From contig QHOQ01000054.1 of NCBI GenBank assembly GCA_003219355.1, positions 1 to 15,164 on the forward strand: a stretch of 15,164 bases of DNA. The letters are read 5' to 3'. Source of the DNA: Verrucomicrobiota bacterium (lineage in GTDB: Bacteria > Verrucomicrobiota > Verrucomicrobiia > Chthoniobacterales > UBA10450). The notes beneath the pieces are model-generated. The model did no database searches, was not told the origin of the DNA, and saw only the letters and a program-made list of their open reading frames with translations. This document shows positions 1-6,943 of the stretch, in pieces. Position numbers and translations under genes: made by a program. Each line of letters starts with the position of its first letter. Within the stretch, counting starts at the first letter, position 1.

Positions 1-3000
1 CTTAGCGTCGTGCAGATACTCGCGAATCTTTTTCTCCGCGATTCCGTCGAACACTGGAGTCGCCACTCTGAATCCAAGTGCCTTCGCCGCAACTCCGAGG
101 TGCGTCTCTAGTACCTGACCAACGTTCATGCGGCTCGGGACACCAAGTGGGTTCAGCACGATCTCCACCGGGGTTCCGTCCGCCAGGAAGGGCATATCTT
201 CTTCGGGAACGATGCGGGCGACGACGCCCTTATTTCCGTGGCGACCAGCCATCTTATCTCCGACGCTCAGCTTGCGCTTGCTGGCGATATAAACTTTGAC
301 CTGCTTGATGATGCCGGGGTCGATATCGTCGCCACTCTCCACCCGATCCATCGCACGCTCGCGTTCGAGCTCCAGCTCTGCGAACTTGTGCTCATACGAG
401 CCAATGATCTCACGGATTTTGTTCCGGATCGGACTCGGATCGATCTCGATGTGATCGTGAACTATCGCAAGCTTCCGCAATAATGTTTTGGTAATCTTGC
501 GATTAGCCGGAATAATGATTTCGCCGGTCTCGGCATTGACGACATCAAGCGGAATTTTTTCACCCAGAAGAATATTTGAAAGCGAATCCGTCAGTTGCTC
601 GGTCAGCTCGTCTCTCTTGCGCTTATGTTCTTCGTTGATTGTCTTGAGCTGCCGTTTTGTTTCGGTTGGCGTGAGTTTTTCCCGGGAAACTTCGCGACGC
701 GATGAAACCTTGACATCCATCACAATGCCGTAAGTGCCAGACGGAACGGTGAGCGACGTGTCCTTTACGTCGGCGGCTTTTTCGCCAAAAATCGCTCGGA
801 GGAGACGTTCTTCAGGCGCCAACTCGGTTTCGCTCTTCGGCGTAATTTTACCAACGAGAATGTCGCCTGGTTTCACTTCGGCCCCGACCCGCACGACCCC
901 GTCGGAGCCGAGATTGCGCAGGGCCTCCTCACTAACATTTGGGATGTCACGCGTAATTTCTTCTGGTCCCAGCTTCGTGTCGCGCGCCCCGATCTCGAAC
1001 TCATCAATGTGGATGGAAGTGTAAATATCCTCCTTCACCACCTTCTCCGAAATCATAATGGCATCTTCGAAGTTGTACCCGTTCCAAGGCATGAACGCGA
1101 CGAGTACGTTTCGGCCAAGCGCGAGCTCGCCCTGATCGGTGTTCGGACCATCGGCGATGACTTGCCCGCGTTTCACGTGCTGGCCTTTGTGGACGATCGG
1201 CTTCTGATTCACACACGTGCCGGCGTTTGAGCGCATGAATTTCCGGAGCTCGTAAACGTGAATCCCGGCTTCTGTGTCGGTCTTTAGTTTCTTTTTGCTC
1301 TCCGGCAGATGCCCATCCTTAGTGACGACGATTTGGTTTGCCGTAACGGAGGCGACCTTGCCGCTCTCGGTCGCGAGAACGACGGCGTGCGAATCGCGTG
1401 CTACTTTCTCCTCCAAGCCGGTGCCCACCAGCGGCGTCTCGGACACAATGAGCGGCACGCCCTGTCGTTGCATATTGGAACCCATGAGCGCGCGGTTTGC
1501 ATCGTCATGCTCCAGGAATGGGATCAGGCCAGCTGCCACCGAAACAAGCTGCTTCGGCGATACGTCCATATAATGTACCTTCGACGGATCGACTTCGAGG
1601 AAGTCGCCGCGATAGCGCACCGAAACCTTTTCCCCAGTGAAATGGCCTCGCCCGTCTATCGGCGCATTCGCCTGCGCGACCAGAAAGTTCTCTTCGCGGT
1701 CGCCGGTGAGATAGTCAATTTGATCCGTCACCCGACCCTTTTCTACTTTGCGATAAGGTGTCTCGATAAAACCGAATTCGTTGATGCGCGCGAAGGTGCT
1801 CATCGAGCTAATCAAACCGATGTTTGGACCCTCCGGCGTCTCGATCGGACAAATGCGCCCGTAGTGCGACGGATGAACGTCGCGCACCTCGAATCCCGCG
1901 CGCTCACGGCTTAGACCCCCAGGTCCAAGCGCGGACAAGCGACGTTTGTGCGTCAATTCCGCCAGCGGATTCGTTTGATCCATAAACTGGGAAAGCTGCG
2001 ATCGGCCAAAGAAATCGCGGATGACGGCGCTCAGCGCCTTGGGATTGATCAGCTTTTGCGGCGTCATCCCGTCCACATTGATATCGAACAACGTCATGCG
2101 CTCCTTGACCAGACGTTCAGTGCGAGCAAGACCGACACGACATTGATTGGCGAGTAATTCGCCCACCGTGCGTACGCGACGACTGCCCAGGTGATCGATG
2201 TCGTCAAGCGTGCCTTCGCCCCGGCGCAAGTTGATCAAATACTTTATCGCCGCGATAAAATCTTTGTCGGTTAAAATACGCTCGCTCGAATCGACATTAA
2301 TCCCAAGTTTCTGATTAATTTTGTAACGGCCGACGCGTCCAAGATCATATTTTTTTGGATCGAAAAAGAGCCTCTTGAGCAAAGCGCGGGCATTCGCCAC
2401 AGTCGGAGGATCGCCTGGGCGAAGACGCCGGTAAATGTCCTTCAGCGCTTCCTCCTGATCGTGCGCCGGATCTTTCCTAAGCGCCTTCACAACCGTGTCA
2501 TCGTGCGAAATATCGATCACTTTCACCTCATGAACCTTGAGTGCCATTATCTGGCGAACTGTCGCCAGGGTGAGAGGCTCGAAGGCGCGCGCGACCGTAA
2601 CCTCGCCATCGCGAATTTCCGCGGTCAGCACTTTGGTGGCTAGCTTCTCTTCGTCGAGCTTGTCGCTCAGCTTGAGATTCTCGATGTTGTAAAAGAGTTT
2701 AATGACTTCTTCGTCGGAGCCGTAGCCAAGCGCACGCAGGAAAGTAGTGGCGAGAAATTTGCGCCGGCGCTTGCGTCGATCAAGATAGATATAAAGAAGA
2801 TCGGCAGTATCAAATTGCACCTCAATCCAGGAACCCCGGTCCGGAATGATGCGGAAGCTGTAGAGCACTTTCCCGTTAAGGTGGATTGTGGATTCAAAAG
2901 CGATTCCAGGAGAGCGATGCAGTTGGCTGACTACGACCCGCTCTGCACCATTGATCACGAAAGTGCCCTGCGGCGTCATGAGCGGGATTTCGCCCATGTA

Positions 3001-3327
3001 AACTTTCTCTTCCTTCGTCCCCTTCTCCTCGCGTAATTGGAAAGTGACGTGCAGCGGAGCACTGTAAGTTTGGCCCTCGCGCTGCGCCTCAAGCGCGCTC
3101 AACTTTGGTTCGCCGATCTCGTAGTGACTAAAATCGAGCACCGCCTTTTCATCATAGCTTTCGATCGGAAAGACCTCTTTGAAAACCGCCTGCAGCCCGT
3201 GATTTTTTCGTTTGGAAAATGGGACGTCTTTCTGGAGAAAATCGACGTATGAGTTGAGCTGAACCTCAATCAGATTCGGCGGCTCGATACCTTCCTTGAT
3301 GTTTCCGAAGTAAATGCGTTCCGACAT
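1..3327 (-). CDS. rpoB: RNA polymerase beta subunit RpoB (3' end cut off by window)
   Basis: Beta subunit of DNA-directed RNA polymerase; with beta' it forms the catalytic core that makes all cellular RNA. My translation on the minus strand is open for 1109 codons from the ATG at 3327 to the window edge, without a stop. It begins MSERIYFGNIKEGIEPPN and carries the rifampicin-region block FFGRSQLSQFMDQ at residues 439-451, followed by THKRRLSALGPGG; the D450, H460 and S465 positions keep the usual sensitive-type residues. The block GDKMAGRHGNKG (about 1023-1034) holds the two lysines near the active centre (K1025, K1033). SRMNVGQVLETHLG follows close to the edge. By comparison with the family, roughly the last 100-200 residues lie outside the window. 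The start is the first ATG of the conserved N-terminus; no good Shine-Dalgarno sequence precedes it. It lies 276 bases after rplL, as expected for the rplJL-rpoBC order. Confidence 0.98.
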   Translation of the reverse strand, partial: MSERIYFGNIKEGIEPPNLIEVQLNSYVDFLQKDVPFSKRKNHGLQAVFKEVFPIESYDEKAVLDFSHYEIGEPKLSALEAQREGQTYSAPLHVTFQLREEKGTKEEKVYMGEIPLMTPQGTFVINGAERVVVSQLHRSPGIAFESTIHLNGKVLYSFRIIPDRGSWIEVQFDTADLLYIYLDRRKRRRKFLATTFLRALGYGSDEEVIKLFYNIENLKLSDKLDEEKLATKVLTAEIRDGEVTVARAFEPLTLATVRQIMALKVHEVKVIDISHDDTVVKALRKDPAHDQEEALKDIYRRLRPGDPPTVANARALLKRLFFDPKKYDLGRVGRYKINQKLGINVDSSERILTDKDFIAAIKYLINLRRGEGTLDDIDHLGSRRVRTVGELLANQCRVGLARTERLVKERMTLFDINVDGMTPQKLINPKALSAVIRDFFGRSQLSQFMDQTNPLAELTHKRRLSALGPGGLSRERAGFEVRDVHPSHYGRICPIETPEGPNIGLISSMSTFARINEFGFIETPYRKVEKGRVTDQIDYLTGDREENFLVAQANAPIDGRGHFTGEKVSVRYRGDFLEVDPSKVHYMDVSPKQLVSVAAGLIPFLEHDDANRALMGSNMQRQGVPLIVSETPLVGTGLEEKVARDSHAVVLATESGKVASVTANQIVVTKDGHLPESKKKLKTDTEAGIHVYELRKFMRSNAGTCVNQKPIVHKGQHVKRGQVIADGPNTDQGELALGRNVLVAFMPWNGYNFEDAIMISEKVVKEDIYTSIHIDEFEIGARDTKLGPEEITRDIPNVSEEALRNLGSDGVVRVGAEVKPGDILVGKITPKSETELAPEERLLRAIFGEKAADVKDTSLTVPSGTYGIVMDVKVSSRREVSREKLTPTETKRQLKTINEEHKRKRDELTEQLTDSLSNILLGEKIPLDVVNAETGEIIIPANRKITKTLLRKLAIVHDHIEIDPSPIRNKIREIIGSYEHKFAELELERERAMDRVESGDDIDPGIIKQVKVYIASKRKLSVGDKMAGRHGNKGVVARIVPEEDMPFLADGTPVEIVLNPLGVPSRMNVGQVLETHLGVAAKALGFRVATPVFDGIAEKKIREYLHDAK

Positions 3328-3424
3328 AATGACTAGGCCAAGGGTTAAACCTCGCAGCGGCCACCCCAAATAATGGCCGACACGGGCAAGATTTTTACGG
3401 GATCAGCGACGGGCGAGGGGCGTA

Positions 3425-3453
3425 ACAATGATCCCAAAACAGCGGCTTGTCAA
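3425..3453 (-). promoter_or_regulatory. Candidate rpoB promoter
   Basis: On the minus strand a perfect -35 hexamer TTGACA (3448-3453) is followed, after a 17-base spacer, by CATTGT (3425-3430), a three-of-six match to the -10 consensus. The rpoB ATG lies about 100 bases further on. A promoter inside the rplL-rpoB gap would let RNA polymerase subunits be made independently of the ribosomal stalk genes. The -10 is weak, so this is a candidate only. Confidence 0.4.
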
Positions 3454-3471
3454 ATCGACCTCCACTGTTTT
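3436..3471. repeat. Inverted repeat overlapping the rpoB promoter candidate
   Basis: The arms AAAACAGCGG (3436-3445) and CCACTGTTTT (3462-3471) are complementary over 10 positions, with one G-T wobble in RNA, around a 16-base loop. The -35 hexamer of the candidate rpoB promoter sits inside the loop. It could be an operator for a dimeric regulator or an RNA stem in the rpoB leader; the sequence does not decide between them. Confidence 0.5.
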
Positions 3472-3551
3472 GTTGCCAATCTTGTATCTTGCCGTCGAGT
3501 GCCGGGTTAAAAATAAGTCTACCTATCTCTAACGAAACTTGAAGCTAAGCG

Positions 3552-3592
3552 AAAACGGCCGCCGCGCAAGACATTTTATGCGACGGCGGCCG
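3552..3592 (-). terminator. Hairpin with short T run after rplL (terminator or attenuator)
   Basis: The arms 3556-3564 and 3584-3592 pair over 9 GC-rich bases (CGGCCGCCG with its complement). After one bulged base at 3583, a further 4 pairs form (3565-3568 with 3579-3582), leaving a 10-base loop. On the minus strand the stem begins 11 bases after the rplL stop codon and is followed by TTTT (3555-3552). This fits a partial terminator between the ribosomal protein genes and rpoB, comparable to the attenuator known at this position in Escherichia coli. The T run is short, so read-through into rpoB is likely. Confidence 0.6.
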
Positions 3593-3603
3593 GGAAAAAT
3601 CAA

Positions 3604-3996
3604 TTATTTGATTTCGACCTTCGCCCCAGCCGCCTCGATCTTTTTCTTCATCTCATCGGCTTCCTGCTTGGTAACGCCTTCCTTAATTGTCTTGGGAGCT
3701 CCTTCGACTAGCGCCTTGGCCTCCGCCAACCCCAGCCCGGGCACAGCGCCGCGGACTTCTTTAATTACGGCAATCTTATTCGAACCCATTTCTGTTAGGA
3801 CAACTTCGAATGTGGTTTTTTCCTCGGCCGGCGCCGCTGCTGCGCCTCCGCCGGGCCCGCCTGCCGGACCAGCTGCCGCCGCCACGGGAGCAGCCGCGCT
3901 TACCCCCCATTTTTCTTCGAGTTGTTTCACCAATCCAGCAATCTCGAGAACGGTCAGGCCGCTGAGTTGCTCCACCAATTTATCAGTATCTGCCAT
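3604..3996 (-). CDS. rplL: 50S ribosomal protein L7/L12
   Basis: Stalk protein of the large ribosomal subunit; its dimers bind the C-terminal tail of L10 and recruit and stimulate translation GTPases such as EF-Tu and EF-G. The 130-residue product has the usual architecture: an N-terminal dimerisation domain (about 1-32, with LTVLEIAGLVKQLEEKWGV), a flexible hinge (about 33-59) and a C-terminal factor-binding domain (about 60-130) containing VRGAVPGLGLAEAKALVE. The hinge is Ala/Pro/Gly-rich with a GPAGGPGGG stretch, somewhat more glycine-rich than the classic Ala/Pro hinge. GAGGA at 4004-4008 lies 7 bases before the ATG, a good ribosome binding site that suits the several-fold excess of this protein over other ribosomal proteins. 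It lies 111 bases after rplJ and before rpoB. Confidence 0.98.
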   Translation of the reverse strand: MADTDKLVEQLSGLTVLEIAGLVKQLEEKWGVSAAAPVAAAAGPAGGPGGGAAAAPAEEKTTFEVVLTEMGSNKIAVIKEVRGAVPGLGLAEAKALVEGAPKTIKEGVTKQEADEMKKKIEAAGAKVEIK

Positions 3997-4018
3997 TTTC
4001 TTTTCCTCGGTTCGCCGC

Positions 4019-4036
4019 CTCCGAAAGCTTTCGGAG
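4019..4036. repeat. Perfect 18-base palindrome upstream of rplL
   Basis: CTCCGAAAGCTTTCGGAG is a perfect palindrome whose near edge is 22 bases upstream of the rplL start and about 10 bases upstream of its Shine-Dalgarno sequence. In RNA it would form a short hairpin. It could mark an RNA processing site or a translational control element for rplL, or a protein binding site in DNA. No T run follows on the minus strand, so it is not a terminator. Confidence 0.5.
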
Positions 4037-4082
4037 AATTAAGACCGATAGCCATCGGCCCGGACAGTTTCGGTTCACTTCC

Positions 4083-4101
4083 CCTCCCGCCACACGGGAG
4101 G
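4083..4101 (-). other. Stem-loop just after the rplJ stop codon
   Basis: The arms CCTCCCG (4083-4089) and CGGGAGG (4095-4101) form a 7-bp GC-rich stem with a 5-base loop, beginning 6 bases after the rplJ stop on the minus strand. It is followed by GGAAGTG rather than T residues, so it is unlikely to terminate. A role in protecting a processed rplJ 3' end or in setting the rplJ:rplL ratio is an inference from position. Confidence 0.45.
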
Positions 4102-4107
4102 AAATTT

Positions 4108-4641
4108 TTATGTCGCCGCTTGCGCGGACGCACCCTCCTTCTCTGATTTCGCCTTCAACAGGCGCGCGAGTGCGGAGCCTGGTTCATTCAACAAACGGAC
4201 GAAACGCGTTGCTGAAGACGAGAGAAGCCCCAGTAATTGCGCCTCCAAAACTTCGCGCGGCGGCAAGTCCGCCAGTGTTTCCAATTCCGCCGTCGAAAGA
4301 ACGGTTCGATCGACGAAACCAAGCTTAAGCGCAGCAACCTTAAACTCCGCCGCGAACATCTTAAAAATTTTCGCAACCGGCGCCATATCTTTTTCGCCCG
4401 TTACCACTGCCGTCTGGCCGACTAGCTTGTCGCCTACATCCGGAAAGCCGGAATCGGTCATCGCGCGTTTGAGAAAATTATTTTTCACAACATGCACTTC
4501 CGCGCCCGCTGGCGCCAGCCGATTCCGCAGTTCGCCGAAATCGCTGACCTTCATGCGCTGATAATCGGTTACGAGCACAAACGGCGAGCGTTTCAATTTC
4601 TCCGAAAGATCGGAAACGATGTTGGTTTTTTCTGGTCTCAT
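4108..4641 (-). CDS. rplJ: 50S ribosomal protein L10
   Basis: L10 is the base of the ribosomal stalk: its N-terminal domain binds 23S rRNA beside L11, and its C-terminal helix binds L7/L12 dimers. The 177-residue product is of normal length. The N-terminal region shows the family pattern, with SPFVLVTDYQRMKVSDFGELRNRL-type sequence (about residues 19-42, split here as LVTDYQRM and FGELRNRL), then VHVVKNNFLKRAM. A TAVVTGEKDMAPVAKIF segment follows at about 94-110, and the C-terminal third is helical and charged, ending in an Ala/Lys/Glu-rich tail suited to L7/L12 binding. It lies 30 bases after rplA and 111 bases before rplL. There is no clear Shine-Dalgarno sequence before the ATG, so translation may be coupled to rplA. 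The L10 autoregulatory leader known from other bacteria would have to lie inside the end of rplA; I could not identify it. Confidence 0.97.
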   Translation of the reverse strand: MRPEKTNIVSDLSEKLKRSPFVLVTDYQRMKVSDFGELRNRLAPAGAEVHVVKNNFLKRAMTDSGFPDVGDKLVGQTAVVTGEKDMAPVAKIFKMFAAEFKVAALKLGFVDRTVLSTAELETLADLPPREVLEAQLLGLLSSSATRFVRLLNEPGSALARLLKAKSEKEGASAQAAT

Positions 4642-4671
4642 GATCTCGGTCTAAATTGTCGCGCCTTCAGC

Positions 4672-5373
4672 TTACACTCTCAAATACGGCGCCGGATCGA
4701 CATGTACGCCGGGAGACATCGTCGCACTGATTGTCACACCTTCCAGATAATGTCCTTTCGCCGTGGCCGGACGCGCCCGCAAAACCGCTTCGATCACCGC
4801 GTTCCCATTTTCCACCAGCGCTTTTTCTTCAAACGAAAATTTTCCAACCGGCACCGCGACATTGCCATTCTTGTCGAGTTTAAATTCGACTCGGCCAGCC
4901 TTCACCTCCTGCACCGCCTTCGCCGTGTCATCGGTGACCGTCCCAGCCTTGGGATTCGGCATCAATCCACGCGGCCCCAGTACCTTTCCCAGTTTTCGGA
5001 CTTCCGCCATTGCCGCAGGCGTGGCGATGGCAACATCGAAATCTTGAAAACCTTCCTGACATTTTTTGACCAAATCCTCCAAGCCAACATACTCTGCGCC
5101 GGCCTCCTTTGCCGCGTTAGCAGCTGCGCCCTGGGCAAAAACAAGCACGCGCACCTGTTTGCCGCTGCCATGTGGGAGTGGACAGGTCCCGCGCACCATC
5201 TGGTCCGATTGTTTGGCATCGACACCGAGCCGGAATGAAACGGTCACGGTTTGATCAAACTTTGTCGCAGGCATTTTTTTCAACGCCGAGATGGCCTCGG
5301 AAAGGTTGTAAACTTTGCTCCTGTCAACCTGCTCAGCGGCGGCGCGATAACGTTTGCTACGATTCTGTTGCAT
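4672..5373 (-). CDS. rplA: 50S ribosomal protein L1
   Basis: L1 binds 23S rRNA at the mobile L1 stalk, helps release deacylated tRNA, and in many bacteria represses its own operon by binding the mRNA leader. The 233-residue product is full length. It shows SKVYNLSEAISALKK near the N-terminus, the PLPHGSGK motif (about 65-72), GKVLGPRGLMPNPKAGTV (about 128-145, the family's best-conserved block) and a normal C-terminus. It is usually directly downstream of rplK; here about 6.9 kb of other genes intervene and the gene immediately upstream on this strand is an amidohydrolase ending 141 bases away. A TTGACA-type promoter candidate lies in that gap. The ATG at 5373 matches the usual N-terminus, but the only strong Shine-Dalgarno sequence is 33 bases upstream and no ATG, GTG or TTG lies in frame between them. 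Confidence 0.97.
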   Translation of the reverse strand: MQQNRSKRYRAAAEQVDRSKVYNLSEAISALKKMPATKFDQTVTVSFRLGVDAKQSDQMVRGTCPLPHGSGKQVRVLVFAQGAAANAAKEAGAEYVGLEDLVKKCQEGFQDFDVAIATPAAMAEVRKLGKVLGPRGLMPNPKAGTVTDDTAKAVQEVKAGRVEFKLDKNGNVAVPVGKFSFEEKALVENGNAVIEAVLRARPATAKGHYLEGVTISATMSPGVHVDPAPYLRV

Positions 5374-5406
5374 GATCTTGTGCAGTCCAAGCGATCGCCG
5401 CGGCGA

Positions 5407-5412
5407 CCTCCT
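5407..5412 (-). promoter_or_regulatory. Displaced consensus Shine-Dalgarno of rplA
   Basis: AGGAGG on the minus strand at 5412-5407 is a full anti-16S match, but 33 bases separate it from the rplA ATG, against the usual 5-9. The palindrome TCGCCGCGGCGA follows it directly and could fold, shortening the effective distance. A CTG codon lies in frame four codons before the ATG and is the only near-cognate start I see between them. Confidence 0.4.
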
Positions 5413-5451
5413 GCTTAAAATTTGGCCACTCGGCTGAGCGGCGGGAGGTGG

Positions 5452-5479
5452 AAACTAGCGGCTATTTTTCCGTTGTCAA
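5452..5479 (-). promoter_or_regulatory. Candidate rplA promoter
   Basis: On the minus strand TTGACA (5474-5479), a perfect -35 hexamer, is followed after 16 bases by TAGTTT (5452-5457), a three-of-six -10. Transcription from here would start about 70 bases before the rplA ATG, inside the 141-base gap after the amidohydrolase gene. The interrupted rplK-rplA arrangement makes a separate promoter for rplAJL expected. Confidence 0.45.
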
Positions 5480-5514
5480 AATGAACCTCTGCTCGCGAAA
5501 CGCAGACACACGCC

Positions 5515-6900
5515 TTAATCAACCGGCGCTGCGATGTCTGTAAGGTTCGTCGATTCGGCCGCCGTTTGCATGCTCGGTGGTCCGTTCCTGATAATTTTGC
5601 CCTCTTTCATCACGAACGAAACGCGCTCCGTCACCGTGATGTCTGCAATCGGATCACCTGGCATGGCAATGATATCGGCTAGCTTGCCCTTTTCCAGCGT
5701 GCCGACCTTTTGCGCGATACTCAGAAGCTCCGCATCATTTGATGTCGCGGATTTGAGGGCATCGATCGCCGCCATACCGAGTCCCATCATAAGAGCAAAT
5801 TCCTTCGCATTCTGACCATGCGGAAAAACGGCCGCGTCGGTTCCGAATGAAATTCTCACGCCCATTTTCACGGCATTGCGGAACATTTCCGAGCGCGCCG
5901 CCGTCGCCTCTCGCGCTTTCGCCTGCAGCGTTGGCGGATATCGGTCGATCTTACTCATGATGTACTCCGACGCCATCAAAGTCGGTGTCAGAAAAGTCCC
6001 CTTTTGTTTCATTAATGCGACCGTTTGCGGTTTCATAAACGAGCCGTGCTCAATCGAATCCACACCCGCTTCGATCGCTTCACGCGCAGCCTGGTCGCCG
6101 TGACAGTGCACCGCGACTTTCTTGCGCAAACGATGCGATTCATCGACCAGAGCGGCCATCTCCGCAGGTGTGAATTGCGGCGTGTCCACTTCGTCTGCCA
6201 GCGAAAGGACGCCGCCTGAAACGGCCGCCTTGATTACATCCGCACCGTTTTTCACTTCGAAGCGAACTGCTTTGCGAACCTCATCCGGCCCGTTGGCGAT
6301 TCCATCGGTGTAATCAGGCTCGCGCCCGAAGAGAAAATCGCGAAACCCGCCCGTCGGATCGAAATGGCCGCCAGTCGCGCCGATTCCTTTTGTCGCCACG
6401 AGCATCCGCGGCCCGACGATTACGCCTTTATTGATAGAGTTACGCAACGCAACATCGACAAATTCACGGCTGCTAACAAAACGGCTGCCCACGTCGCGGA
6501 CGGTCGTGAAACCTGCTTCCACGGTTGTGCGCGCATACCCCACCGCTCTGATTGCCTGCTCTGAGACATTCAAATCGAGTTGTTCGAGGCGCCGCTTGTT
6601 GAAATCGCCGGAAAAATCCAGCGTCAGATGCGTATGCGCATCCATGAAGCCCGGTGAAAGCGTCGCGTCGCCGAGATCGATCACTTTCGCGTCGCCCGGA
6701 ACCGCAACGTTGGTGCCCACATCGACAATCTTGTCGCCCTGCACGACGATAACGCCGTTCGGGGTAAGCGATTTCGATTTTCCATCGAACATCCGAGCCG
6801 CTTTCAGCACGATCGTTTGATCAGCGGCACTGGCGGCAACGCCTGAGAACAAAAGGATTACAATGGCGGCAGAGTAATAAAGACGAGACGCGATTCGCAT
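5515..6900 (-). CDS. Exported metal-dependent amidohydrolase, prolidase-type
   Basis: A 461-residue member of the amidohydrolase superfamily that hydrolyses an amide or peptide-like bond with one or two metal ions. A signal peptide is clear (hydrophobic SAAIVILLFSGVAASAA, cut near residue 26), so it acts outside the cytoplasm. Metal ligands are visible in order: H89 and H91 in DAHTHL, a candidate carboxylated lysine K224 in DVIKAAVSGG, H265 or H267 in VAVHCHGD, H285 in SIEHGS, and the catalytic D355 in FGTDAAVFPHG. The lysine type and GTLEKGKLADI near the C-terminus resemble Xaa-Pro dipeptidase or imidazolonepropionase-related amidohydrolases; the exact substrate cannot be read from the sequence. 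It is divergent from the S15-like hydrolase gene, with 43 bases between the start codons used here, and co-directional with rplA downstream. GGATAGG abuts the ATG and is a weak ribosome site. Confidence 0.9.
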   Translation of the reverse strand: MRIASRLYYSAAIVILLFSGVAASAADQTIVLKAARMFDGKSKSLTPNGVIVVQGDKIVDVGTNVAVPGDAKVIDLGDATLSPGFMDAHTHLTLDFSGDFNKRRLEQLDLNVSEQAIRAVGYARTTVEAGFTTVRDVGSRFVSSREFVDVALRNSINKGVIVGPRMLVATKGIGATGGHFDPTGGFRDFLFGREPDYTDGIANGPDEVRKAVRFEVKNGADVIKAAVSGGVLSLADEVDTPQFTPAEMAALVDESHRLRKKVAVHCHGDQAAREAIEAGVDSIEHGSFMKPQTVALMKQKGTFLTPTLMASEYIMSKIDRYPPTLQAKAREATAARSEMFRNAVKMGVRISFGTDAAVFPHGQNAKEFALMMGLGMAAIDALKSATSNDAELLSIAQKVGTLEKGKLADIIAMPGDPIADITVTERVSFVMKEGKIIRNGPPSMQTAAESTNLTDIAAPVD

Positions 6901-6943
6901 CCTATCCGTTTAAGAAGTATCGGCACCGCAGGCAAGGAAGTTC

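Noticed and set aside
1309..1914. 201-codon plus-strand open frame within rpoB
   Set aside because: Antisense to the most conserved part of rpoB; no ribosome site or family motif.
1967..2013. Possible rifampicin-resistance substitutions in RpoB
   Set aside because: The residues equivalent to the main resistance sites (D450, H460, S465) are the sensitive-type ones; R442 at a variable position is not a known resistance change that I can name.
3539..4042. 167-codon plus-strand open frame across rplL
   Set aside because: Antisense to rplL; its Ala/Pro-rich centre is the reverse reading of the L7/L12 hinge.
4492..5238. 248-codon plus-strand open frame across rplJ and rplA
   Set aside because: It lies antisense to two certain ribosomal protein genes, has a His/Arg-rich sequence typical of a shadow frame, and shows no recognisable motif.
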